Assembly: GCA_013396915.1 (NCBI GenBank)
Contig: VWZL01002566.1
Location: forward strand, 372,001 to 436,000
Direction: 5' to 3'
Length of the DNA: 64,000 bases
From: Stercorarius parasiticus
Taxonomy: Eukaryota; Chordata; Aves; Charadriiformes; Stercorariidae
The stretch's first letter is position 1; each line of letters opens with the position of its first letter. The notes under the pieces were generated by a model that saw only the letters and a program-made list of their open reading frames with translations, had not been told where the DNA came from and ran no database searches. Shown in pieces: positions 9,801 to 22,000 of this stretch. Made by a program: the position numbers and the translations under genes.

Positions 9801-12800
9801 GGCTTCTTTCCAAGCATTATCTCAAAAGTGGACCTTCTGACAGCCCTGAGGAAACAGGATTGCAACATGCTGATTAGCCTGTGATGTTCTCACAATAGGA
9901 AAGGTTTGTACCTGCTTCTGGAAGCAGCCATCAAGTTGTACATTAAACAAGAGCAAGACTTAGTCTAGGAATAGATAGTGCCAAAAATGTGCTGCTTTGC
10001 ACAATAACACAAATAGTGAGTTAACACTACTGAACTTCATTTAGTATGTTTCTAAATATAAGGGAAAAATCTGTAAATCATTGAGTTTTCTTGTGGTTAA
10101 CTGTCTCTAAGTAACTCTCCTAAAGCAGGCACTTGACAAATAACTGTTTTTTTGCTAAGGATTTCTGTATCTAGATGACAGATCAGGGTCTTCAAATCAC
10201 CAAATTGCAACCGCACTTTAATCAGCGAGATCCTCAAGGAGGCTGAGTAACCAGGCAACCATGCAGAAAAGAAGCAGCAAAGGAAATTGCTCAGCTCAGT
10301 AGTCGGCTAGAGGAGACCTTTGGAAAGTTGGAATTAATGTAGATTTAAAGTTAAACTATGGTTTTTCAGGTCTGTCTGGCTGCAGCAGGGCTGTGTGCAG
10401 GAGCCAAGGGACTGCTTTCTGCCCGGGGTGCATGGAGCTGCTCTGGAAGGAGCAATGTCCTCCATTTCTGCTTGTGTTGTCTCTCAAAACACATAAGGTA
10501 CACTTCCCCTTGCTCTTACTCAGCTCCTCTGAACTCAGACCTCTTTGTTCCTTCCAGTTTACCCAGAGTGAATGCTAGAACTGGGATCTGTGGCATATCA
10601 CCAAGTTCTGTATTCTCAACAGAATTCAGGTAATTCCCTCACAGTTTAATGGGAGTTAGGAAATTCACAGCCATGTGTGCCTTTAGTAACGTCTCTTCAT
10701 GATGACCACAGTAAAGAGTATTTCACACATATACCCACTGAGCATTTAGAAATATCTAATTCCACAGTCACCATAACTTTTTCTAGTGTTTATTCCAAGG
10801 GAAAGAAAAATTGCCCTGTGCTTGTTACTACTGTTAGATTTCCAACAGTGACAACAGTGGAACTATTTCATATTTACTTGAACGTTATTTGGAGCAAGAT
10901 TTAGTCCATAGCACCTGAGAAATTGCCTCAGAGTCTGCACTGATGGATTAAGCCCTGAAAATAGAATATAACCCCACTATATCACAGGAAAGTATCCCTT
11001 AGTTAAATGATATTCTTTAAAGCTTTGTTGGGAAGTAGAGTACTCAGCCAAAACATTTGCTGCTGATCTAAGTCCCTTGTCAGAGGCACTGTAAGATCCA
11101 ACTGTTTTCTCTCCCAGCTGGCTTTCTGATCTAGTGAATTGTCTTATGAAATCTTCAGTTATGCAAGGTACAAGAACTGATATAAAAAAAGAAATTAAGC
11201 TTATTTTAAAAATGACTAAATATTTAGTGCACTTGTTCTGTGTTCACAAGGAAAATATTTATTTGACACAACACAAGCTCTAGGTCTGTGAAGCCCTGTA
11301 AGGGGTAACAGTAGAAATAGACACTGCAGCAGGCTGATTTCCCTTGCTTGGTGACATTTACAGCTTTTTGAGAAGTAAGAGACTGAGATTGTCTTTCCAG
11401 CTGACAAGAAATAGTTTCAGTGGCAGACACCTCCAGAGGATCAGTTTATCCCCGACCTCAGCTGGGGCCCATCCATGACAATTTGTACCTAAGCTTGGAA
11501 TATTTGTAATGTCTATGTTAATCAGCCCAGGAGGTCTCAAACAGCTCTTTTGTTGGCTCTTGAAATGAGTGAAGAGGAGCAGAAGCAGCTGAGGAGCAGT
11601 CAAGTATGGCAGGAATGTGCTTCACAAGGAGAATAAAACCCGCGGTGTGGCAGGACTGCTTAGACAAGTTTGGGACTGTAAAATAGTAAGAAATTGTGGC
11701 AGAGCCCCCTGTGCTGTAAAAATGAAGTTAAAGGATGTAGTTAGCAATACCTTGAGTAAGGAGGGGTGGGGAAGCTCATGAGTATGCGCGCAGAGTGGAT
11801 GAGGTAGGAAATGCTGTGGAGAGAAGGCTGTGAGAGATGCAAAGCACCCGTGCACTGTGTCAGTCTCTCTCTGAGGGACCTACATGTAGTGAGTGGCATT
11901 TGAAGGGCATGTGTTGACCTCCTGGCCCTTTCTGGATTCTCCATGCTTAAGTTCTCCTTTTATCAAGTTCAGGTGAGCCAGTGGGCTCATGTGGTTCAGT
12001 CATGCCTCCAAGCCTGCTAGATGTATTGAACAGTGTTGTGTCCAGTGCCTTCAACTTCCAGCTGAAATAAGCAGCTACACACACACACAGCTACCTCATC
12101 TATAAACAGAGAGTTTATCAATAATATGATTATAGCAACAGAGCTTCCATCTCTATGCCAAAGAGGAGAGGGTGCTGTCGAGATTTTGGAGAATACTACT
12201 ACCCTCCATGGAGAAGCGTGAGGTCTTTGCTATTAGTTTTCATCATCAAAGATATTTCAACATGAAAGAGGTCTCATTTCACTGTTTTATTATTTTGTAG
12301 CTTAAACAGATCTTAACAACAGTCTATGGTCTAAGATGTTAAGGATATAGAAACTCCACTCCTCGGGTGTGGTGGTGGCAAATTGTATTATCATTTAAAA
12401 AACATCTGGGCTTTTGCTTTTCTGTGTAATGGAAAGACAATTTGTAGACTGATACAGTTGTGTTTTGCCTGGGTTCTTTCAGAGGGAGCACATCTACTGT
12501 GCAACTGTTGTTTTCTACAACTAGAGAAGTTTTCATGTGACGTACAGTATCTTGTCTTACAGTAAAACATACAAGAACTCCAATAGCTGGAGGCGAGATG
12601 CCATGGCAGCAACTATTCTGGGTGTCAGCCAACCAAGAGATTAGTAAAGTGTTTAAATAAATGGAAGAGCTTCCATAAGAAGACAGAGAAGATGACAGCA
12701 GTTGAAAGAAACGAATTGCAAGACTGCAGTCTACAATCTAATCCTATAAACATCTTGATATAACTACTAGTACAATTCTCATCTGCATCTTCATGTAAAA

Positions 12801-15239
12801 ACATTCAGAAGCACCAAAATTAATGAGAAGATAAAGTCTTTCTTAAAAGAATTGGGGTGAATCTCTTCTATGCGATAAAGAAATAAAGGGTCATCAGATT
12901 TCTTTACAAATCTTTACAAAACAAATTCAAAAATTACAAAATGCATATATTTAGACAGTCTGACAAATTTATTTTTGTGAATTTCTTTGCATTAGAAAGA
13001 TTTCTAGAAATGATTGCCATTCCTTATCTTGCAGAATGTACTAAATGCAAATAGTTTGTATGCTTTTTATGAAGAGCTCATTTATTTTCTGTAATAAGAA
13101 ATAACTGTGTACAATGGCTGAGGAATGTATTTTTGTAATGCTGCTGTTGGTCCCTTTCTGATTTCATCTGGTACTTCACTATACCTGGAGTTCACCCTGG
13201 GAGGTATCCATTTTCTCTTTTCCAATAGTCCTATCAAACATATTGTTTGGAGCAAGTGAGGCATCAGCTCATAATGTCTATGTACTATTTAGCAAGTTCC
13301 CTCCCTCCTCATATTTTCACCTGGAAAAACCTATTTTCACTTTTTGCACTGAAGTCCTTTTCATCCTTAAGACAGTGGTGCCATTCAGTCCCATTCAGCC
13401 CAGGGCTGATTAGTGACAGATCTATGGTAAATCAGATCAATCAGCCATGAGGCTCTTCAGGAATGAAAGGTGTCTTCTTGTGTGAGAGGTGTCAGTGTTA
13501 AATCATTAGCTCTGTGCATCAGTATCAAAGAATAAAAAAGCTGATTCTGTCATTCTTCCCTTATAGCACTTCAGCAGCATTTAATGGCAGAAATCTGCAA
13601 TGTTATTTATTAGCTCCAGTAACCCAGGGGTTCTTTTTCATTTTAGTCAGCAAGCTGTGAATCACCTACCAGGCATCAGACATGTACTGCAGGACTTCAG
13701 GGATTTAAGACAAATTGGACTCAGTTATTAGAGTCTCGTCTTGGAATCTGTGTTTGTTTATAGGCTACTTAGCAGCTATGAGTAGAGATTTACAAACTGG
13801 AAGTTATTTTGCATGTACATACAACACAAATTTACTAAAATAGACCGGTTAATGAAGTTAACTCCTGGAATTACTCTAACTACTGAAAGGCAAAGCCTGC
13901 TTAATTGTAATGAGATACTTGATGAGAGTCAGGGCACTTCTTGAGGCACAAGAGTGTGTTTTAATTCCATGAGTATGTCTGCTGGAACACCGGGCTGTTG
14001 AGGCACAAATAGTATCTCAAGTTATTTTCAGTTTGGTTTCGCTTTGCATTGCGCAGTATTTCTTCCTCGTGACAATACTCAGGACTGCAAAAGGCCTAGG
14101 CTCTGCGAGGTAGTTCATTGATGAGCTTGTGGGTATTAACATAGGCACATTTTTTTCATTTCAGTGTTTCACATTTAAGGACTGCAAAGTAGCAAAACTT
14201 TTGGTTTTGAAAGTTTGAAACATTTTTTAAAGTATAATTTATTAGGAAAATTATAATGCTTCAAATGACCGCATAAAATTTAACCTGACTGTTATGTTTG
14301 ACTCTGTCAAACTTTTGTCCTTTTTGTATTGTTAATGTTGATCAATGGATTCAGAGAGGCATCTTCTTGGGATCAATGAGTTGCCTAAGCAGCTGATCAC
14401 TCCATGGGGTCTTTCAGGGCAAGGGAATGTTTGAAAATTGCAGAATCGTTGCTGCTAGACATAGCAATAATAGCTTTGTGGCAACTGGAATTCCTACTGA
14501 TACACAATGCAAAGTTTTGGATTAAAATCATTTGCTACCACTTCCAAATGGCAAATTGTCTAACTACAGCGTTTTTTGTATAGAGCTATGCAAAATAAGA
14601 TAAACAGTGCACATTTTAATTATACTAAGCACACAAAAACTTGGCAAGGAACGTGATTTTACAAATGTAACTACTATTACGTATATTAAAATTGTGTGTA
14701 GGAGCCATCATAAAAGATAGCTTTCTCCTGCCAATAACAGGTCACAGGGCACACTTACTACTTCACATACCTTCAGAGGCAAGTGTCAAAGAAAACATAA
14801 CAGAAGAGTTACAGGCAGAAATTATGCTAGCAAACTTTGAAAAAGAATCACACAGGTATAAGTTTGACTGCAGGTTTCTGTAGGATATACCCACAACGCC
14901 TTTTTCTAAATGGTATTCTCTATATCAGAAATAACAGAAGCCCTGGTCTTCTAAAGTATGGGGCTGCATGGAGTCTTATTGTAGTCATAGTCACAATTTA
15001 GACTGATAACCATGACTGGGAAACAGTGCTAGAAGCCATGCAGAAATGGCAGATAAACAGCAGAAACAGACATAAATGTCAAGCTTTGCATTTTCATTTC
15101 AGTACATAAAGAACAGCAGTCCTTCACTCAGTGTCCTAGTGACAAGATTTATTGCATATATTGCAGGCCACCTAAAATGGTTTGGGGTTGCAGTATTCTG
15201 AGAAATAGCAAATGAGAGATTTCAAGTGTATGAGTAAAG
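6879..15239. other. Unique AT-rich DNA, no gene seen
   Basis: About 8.4 kb without a supported gene. Open frames are short (the longest about 100 codons at 8372-8677, plus strand) and have no recognisable domain, no framing splice signals and unexceptional composition. Small features are poly(T/A) runs and a 13-bp AC run at 12077-12089. Around 12.09-12.14 kb the text CTACCTCATCTATAAACAG resembles the conserved part of MIR SINEs, but too little else matches. Confidence 0.55.
12077..12089. repeat. Short (AC)n microsatellite
   Basis: Six and a half uninterrupted AC units. The array is short and unlikely to be highly variable. Confidence 0.85.
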
Positions 15240-15476
15240 TAGATGAGAGATTGAATTTAGGTTAGACATTGGGACATAATGTAAGGACAGATGAGTGCTG
15301 GGATTCATTGTGTGTGTACACTGTGCAAGGTCTCTCACTGGGTGTATCTGGGAACAGGTTGGAGAAACGCCTGCCAGGAACTGATTAGGGAAAGCTGGGA
15401 ATCCTGTTAGGGGAAGGCAGATAGCTTTGATGATACTTTCAGGTTTATTCTGTGAATAATTTTATGAAGTGACATG
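15240..15476 (+). mobile_element. Ancient CR1 3'-end fragment (probable)
   Basis: The order of phrases follows the CR1 3' UTR: GAATTTAGGTTAGACATTGG (the 'gattaggttagatattagg' block), then GGTTGGAGAAACGCCTG (the block before the tail), then AGATAGCTTTGATGATACTTT and ATTCTGTGAAT, a decayed form of the 'agatgaccttt...ttctatgat' end. Compared with copies 1-3 in this window it is far more diverged, so it is an old insertion. Its 5' limit is uncertain and may extend upstream. Confidence 0.5.
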
Positions 15477-18264
15477 TAAAAATCTGATAAAGGGAAGTAA
15501 TTTTTTTCTTTGTTCTATTTATAGAAGTGTTAAATGAATGTTTTCTTAAGTCTGTTTTGAAAATATTGCTTGTCACTGTGGACCATTGTGTAATTCTGCT
15601 TTATGGACGCAATTAGAAAACATTTATAGTGGTAGTACTAGGATTTAAGCCTCATGATGGCATATGCCACTCATTTTACCAAGCAAATATGCTGCTATTC
15701 AATGGGTCCCACAGCTCTGTCATAAAACGTGCTGTCCACTGCTCATTTTATGGACAATTTGGAAGATTCTCACTTATTAAAAAACCCCACAGGTCATGTA
15801 TCATGTTTCTTGGTCATAAAATCTTTCTTTTCATCCTGAGTTTATACAGATTTACAGCCCATGAATTTCACTTCATGTTCCAACATCCCAAAGGAGAACT
15901 TAGTTGAACTGCCAAATGTCACCAGCCTTCATAGCAAATTTTTTTGATTCCGTCCCATAAATTGGCCAATTCACTCCAAAGATTCACCATCCATGTAAAG
16001 TTTCTTGAAAAACTGGTCTAAGATTTGAGTTTGTCATGAAAATGTAAAGTAGAAATTACACAGAGCCATTTTGCACGTCTCTTAAGACAATCTACTTATG
16101 CTACCTGAAAGCATCATCAAAAATTCCTAGGTCTGATTTCACTCTATTCTTGGGGAGAACGATATAAATCATTCAAGCAGCTCGTCTGAAAAGTTGTATT
16201 GACTGTACCCATTTAAGTGAGACCAAAATCATATTGTTCAGCTGTGTCATACATAGGGGAAAAAAAGTAAAACAACTGATTATAAATACAGCTACCATTG
16301 GTAGTATACAACAGTAACATATATATAACCAGCATACAATAACTATTGAAAATATCTTCTTTTATTCTTATGTCGTTATCCTAGTTGTATCACTCTCCCA
16401 AGGTATTCAAAGTGTCTTTACTCTCAGAGATTACCTGGCATTCAGATGTTTCATTGTGGCAGAGGAAAGCCAGTAAGATCTTATCACAGCTGGAGTGCTC
16501 CTCTGTAGGTAATTTAAATACACAACAAGGTAATGACCTCTGCATGGTGAGTGCTTCTGACCTGAACTTTCTCTCCACAGGTGTGTATTTAAAGCCTGCC
16601 AAACTGAACCTTGCCGCCTGTTGCCACAAATATACGGCAGACTTCCAGTTAAAACAAATATAATTGTGTGGTACCCGTAGCCATTTGACGAACTACAGCA
16701 AAGGAAGTTGATACTCATGACAATGGCTAGCTTGTTGAATGCTTATAAAAAGCAGAGCTGCTCCAGCTGATATCTGAAAACTCACTAATGTATGGCTAAT
16801 TACATGCTTTTCAGAAACGTCAGTCAGCCTTTTCTTGAGTCAGCCTCTTCTTTGCAAGAGCTCTATCAGTGGCAATAAGTATAAAAGACAAAATGACTTG
16901 GAAGGTGACCAAAGTCCTCTGGAGAAACCTCTTTAAAGGAAGTGAAAGGACATAACTTGGTAGTCACTACTGATGTGTTTGGAGCACAGTTAGACCAGTT
17001 TATTCCCTTTGGCCTCTGCATTTTTGATACTAACCCTGCATAGAAACTAAACTAATTTTAACTTGGCGCATAGTTATTCTCTCAATTACAATGTACATAA
17101 TCAGAGGACGCAAAGCTAATTTATTGTCTTGCTTTGAATTATCTGTACTGGCCTCAGAAACAGCCATTTACCTGCTTTGGACCATTTGTTTAGTGCTTAA
17201 TAAACGGCAAAGCAGGTTCATGAAAAGTGCTGTGATTGGTTACAGGAAATCATCTTCTACAAAAGCAATATTAGTCTGAGGACATCTTGACAATTATCAA
17301 TAAGTATAGATGGGGAGATGGTTGGTTGCACTCTATGGGGCAAATCATAAACTCAAGTTTGTATGGAGAGAATCAATGTCACTACCCTGTTTCTGCGCAA
17401 TTAAAACGAATATCCTTATTTTTTTAATAGAAATTGTATTCCATAAAACCTGCAGACTCATTGCTCAAATGCAATTTTAAGAATGAGGAATAGCTGAAGA
17501 TAAAGATTAAAAATACATGATCTTAAATTTTGTTACTGAGACATGGATTATATACTGCTGTATAAACACATAATAAATTTAGGGTAGGTATTATACAGAA
17601 GTATGAAAAAACTAGAATTTTGTTCCACAGATCATGTTCACTTTGCTAACATTTGAAATTCCCATTTGTGACAATTGCTGCTTTCTCCCTGAATTCCCCA
17701 CAGGGAATGCTAGGCACAACAGCTGCTTCACCAGGTGTTCGAGGTGATGCCACATAGGTGGGATTTGTCACTCTTTTATGCTGGGCCATGCCATTAACAT
17801 AAAGGCAAATGCCGCGCTGTGAAACATTGCCCTATCATGCTATTCAGTGAAAGAAAAGTGCAATCTCTTATTGCACGATATATACAACAGGGCAAGTTGT
17901 AAGACAGAGGAGAAACCAACTCCACTTTTGTTAGACCAGGCATTCAAAATTCCTCTTGATGTGTTCATTACAGCAGTCTTTACAACTAGTGTTTGCTTTT
18001 CTTATTGCTAAGAAAGGAGGATTTGCTCTCCAGTGATTGAATTTATCTGTCTGCGTGGTACCCAGTGTTCCTTCGGACAACGTTCAAACTTGGTGGAATA
18101 AGCAAAGTTTCAGTCTCAATTGCAGTCACTCAACAGCAATTCATAGATCATGTCAAAAAACTTGTGAGCTACATACAAAAATGATGGGGACAAGACGAAA
18201 TGGCAGATACTGGACCAATATAAAACACTATTTGCTAAAATTCTCTCTATATTAGCTAAGTATG
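15477..18264. other. Unique DNA, no gene seen
   Basis: Frames of up to 95 codons occur on both strands near 16.4-16.7 kb, but they overlap one another antisense, lack splice framing and resemble no family known to me. There are no simple repeats of note. Confidence 0.55.
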
Positions 18265-19027
18265 TGTTATGGTTTGGGCCGGACAGGCCACTGAAACAAA
18301 TGAGAAATGCTCTCTGACCTCTCTCCCTTCAAAGAAGGAAGAGCAACTCCCTTCTGGGGGAGGAGGAAGAGAGAAACTTATGAGTTTAGAAGAAACTAAA
18401 CTAATTTAATGAAAATATTAGTGAAATAATAAAAAAGAAAATAATGAAATATATACAATATGTACAAAACCGTACCAAGCTCCCAGGATGGTGAACACAT
18501 CACCGTCAGGCGCTGGAAAAGTCCCAGACCAGACTCAGAGACAGGCAGGAACTGGATTCTGGATCTGGATTCAGGAACACATGGATTGGCATCAAAGGCA
18601 GATGAACAGAGTCCTCCTCGGACACCGGCCATTGAAGAAAGACTGACCCCTTCGATCCCTCCGCTTTATACTGAGCATGATGCAGATGGGATGGAATACC
18701 CTCTTGGTCAGTTTGAGGTCACCTGTCCTATCCGCTCATCCCTAAATGTGTGACCCATCTACGCTTTTCCACTTCTGACCCTCCAACGGGACACATAACA
18801 AAGTTAGCTGACCTTGATTGTTACAGCAATAAGTGTAAGCAAGACCCTCTCTGCATACCATTCCTTGGTATTAACTATAAACATCAGATGTTATCACTGA
18901 CAGAAGCAGACACTGTCTGAAAAATATGCCATTAATTTCAGAGAGTTCAGTTAGTTAGAAGAGGCTTAGCTGAAAAGTAAAATTACTGAAAAGAAAATTG
19001 GTTCTGTTTTACCTCAAACTGGGAATA
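18265..19027 (-). mobile_element. ERVL-type LTR, minus strand (solo)
   Basis: A solo LTR of an endogenous-retrovirus family, read on the minus strand. The plus-strand left edge TGTTATGGTTTGGG is the reverse complement of an LTR 3' end (…CA). On the minus strand the promoter core reads CATGCTCAGTATAAAGC, with the TATAAA at plus positions 18665-18670. This matches the core CATGCTCAGCAATAAAAGC of the LTR at 29.7 kb. Other blocks also align between the two, for example AATTTTCTTTT near the 5' end and TGATAACA further in. The LTR 5' edge, near 19027, is approximate. No target-site duplication was recognised and no gag, pol or env sequence lies beside it, so internal parts were lost, most likely by LTR-LTR recombination. 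Confidence 0.8.
18661..18685 (-). promoter_or_regulatory. TATA-box region of the minus-strand LTR
   Basis: The minus strand reads CTCAGTATAAAGCGG here, a standard retroviral U3 core promoter placed about mid-LTR, as expected. It would drive transcription toward lower coordinates if any activity remained. Activity is not shown by sequence. Confidence 0.55.
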
Positions 19028-22000
19028 ACTTTGTGTCAATCTTAGTGAGAAAACCTACATGAGGAGTAATAAAGGTCAAAGATAACACCTAGCCTGTGGT
19101 CCAAAGAAACAGAGAGGACGGTGAGCTCTGTACATCCATTAGAAATGTTAGGATAATCGCTATTTAAAACCCTATGTAAAAGAACCTCATAATGCTTTTT
19201 CCATTCTCTCTTTTCATAAGTCTTCTGTAGCTCTCACCTTAAAATAAATATATTTATAGAAATTAATGGGCAAAAAGATATTTTTCTCTTCTGTAGAAAA
19301 AAGTGGATGGCAGCTTACCTTTTACCACGGCAATCTACGTCTTAATTTTTTAGCTAATCGTGTCACAAAGAAATACAGGACGTAAGAGAAGCAGAGTGTT
19401 TTTATTTTCATGTGTGCCACTTCAACACAAATGCTGCAAGCCTAACAGTAAAATAAATGAGGGGAAGCTAATGATATTCAGTTTTCCACAGCTGTAACAA
19501 GTCCTGCAGTCTTATTGCAGCTGATATGCTTAGTTAGGCAGATTAGTACCTAGTCCTTCTCCCAGACTACTATAAACTGGCCTATCTCCACAGACTTCTA
19601 AAGAACTGCCAACTTATACTGATGTGACTGAGTCTGGAATTAGAAACAAAGAAGAGCAGATTCTTTGTCCTCCCCTCCCCCCTCCAGTGATATTTTTATT
19701 CAAGTTAAAGGTCAAATTGGTAAAAATGAAGAATTCCTGATTCTTACTTGTATGAGAATTTTTGTGCCTCATAATGAAATTGAGAAGCTAAGACCATACA
19801 CCCAAAAGCAAATATCTTAATTCATTTCACTGACAGAAGTGTGTTTCTCCTAGCCTAACTTGTGGTAGCTTTTGGGCACTGATGCTATTCAAAGTTCAGC
19901 AGTATAAGATGCAAAGCCTTGTTCGAACTCCACTTAGCAGTCAGTGCTCATGTCTCGATACTAAAGTGTGTGCTGAGAGAAGACAGTAGCCTGACTTATG
20001 TTTTATTCACCAAATCTTGAAGCTTTTGGGAAGTGATTTTCGCTTAGTAGTAAGTTATGAAGACACATTCAGATACTGTGATCATTGACTCAGTTTTATC
20101 ACTTAAATAAGGTCTGAATTTAGACTGTTAAAGAAAGCACATTTTATACTTAGGGACTTCAGCGGTGGAACTACTGGTCTCTTTTCTGTCATAAAACCCT
20201 CTGTGGCAATTCACAGAGAAAACTTCATTAGCCTGAATTGTCAGAGAATTGCTTATACCCTAGTTACAGATATCACTTCCTATTTTGGTTAATGCCGAGA
20301 CACTCTGATCCTTTTCTTTTTCCACTGGGAAATCTTCATTGTAAAGTAGGACTTTAAAGTAAAGTCAAAGCCATTGAAGTTTTAAAGTTGATAGTGACAA
20401 AATGGCAGTTCTTTTATCTGTAGAGCAAGAAGAAGCTGATGGCTAGATTTAAGGTAAGCAACCAAAAAAAAAAAAAGTTACCCACAAAACAAAGTCAGTG
20501 TAATCAGTCAACTACCCGAAATACATTTTTCACTGGACTGCTAGAAAGGTGCCAAGGTACAGACTGACTCCAGCCACCTTCCACATCACAAAACAGCACA
20601 GAAGGGGTTATAAAAGTTGGGGTTTGTTCATGAGAAATAGTCGAAGTGACAAGGTTGCATAAGCTCATTGTAATTATCAGTAATTTCCCTTCAATGGTAA
20701 CTACAGTAAGAAAGGAACTTTAAAGGGGTCCAAAGTACCAGGTTAATACCAAAATATAGCTGGAGCTACCTTGTGTAAGCTACAATGGCAGAAGTCTTAG
20801 CAGAAAGGATGGATGAATCAAGAGCATCAGGTTAGATGGAAGAGCTTACCAGGCAATGGACTAAAGAAAATGGAGAATGAAGAAAAAATGAATTTTTATA
20901 TGATGTGCCATTAAGCTCTTTGTCTCACCCTCAAATAGAAGATGCAAAGACATGAAAATTAATAAAGAATTAAATGCTTGTTTCCAAGAAGCAGAAATAA
21001 TAAACTCTTTAATAATGAATTAAATGCTCGTTTCCAAGAAATAGAAACTGATGCAGTATCAAGATCAAGTCACTGACTGAAGTAATTTGGTTGTACTTAA
21101 AGCTCATCTAAATAAAGATCTTTGAGTGTTTTTTCACCTACAATATGAAGGCCAGTCCATCAGCACTCATGCATCAAATGACGGGCACCAGAGTTTGACT
21201 CTTCCTCCTCTGCATTCATAAGTTCCCAGGGAAAACATGAAATTTTCTGCCCTTCTGTATCATTCTATGTGTGAATGACAGCTGCCAAGAATGAGATTAT
21301 GGGTGTTTTGAACAACTTGAGGGTCATAACCCAGAAACCGATGTCATCACCTAACACACCAGCCATACTGTTTTCCAACCATACCCCGTTAAGTGTTCCC
21401 TAGTCATTAGAGAAAACAGGGTCCTGCATAGCTAACGTAATATTTCTCCACTACCTCTCCACTGCTTACTGAATTTCTGAATGGTTTACAAGAAGGGGGA
21501 GGCCACTCATGCTTTTCAGACTGCTGGTGTGTTCAGGGTCTTGCATAACTCTGGGTTTCAATGGCTGCAAGTGAAAATTTTATGCAAACAGATTCCTTCC
21601 ATGTGAGGGCCAGAGCTGAGCTCCGTCTCAGGAGCACAGGCTGTCCACAGCTGCCAAAAGTCAGAAGGCTGCTGGAAATGTGTACAGAAACATTGAGAGG
21701 ATAAACTGTCTGGAAACAAATTAAATGTCCTGTATCTCTGAAAAGCAACAGCTTGAGAGGACGAGGGTGAGGGAACAGCACTGCTGAGAAATGAGGCACT
21801 GGTCACGGAAGACCTAGGTGAAAGTAACCATTACACAGCATTTTCTTCTATGCTGGGATGCACTGAGTCTCTCATCAGTATTTCTCTGGTTTTTGTTGAG
21901 GTCCAGCTCCCCATCACTCCTTTAAGAGAGCCGGCACTACTCGTGGATCTAACTTGTCAGAAATGTCAGGGAGTTTAGTGAAGCTCCATACTCCTACTTA

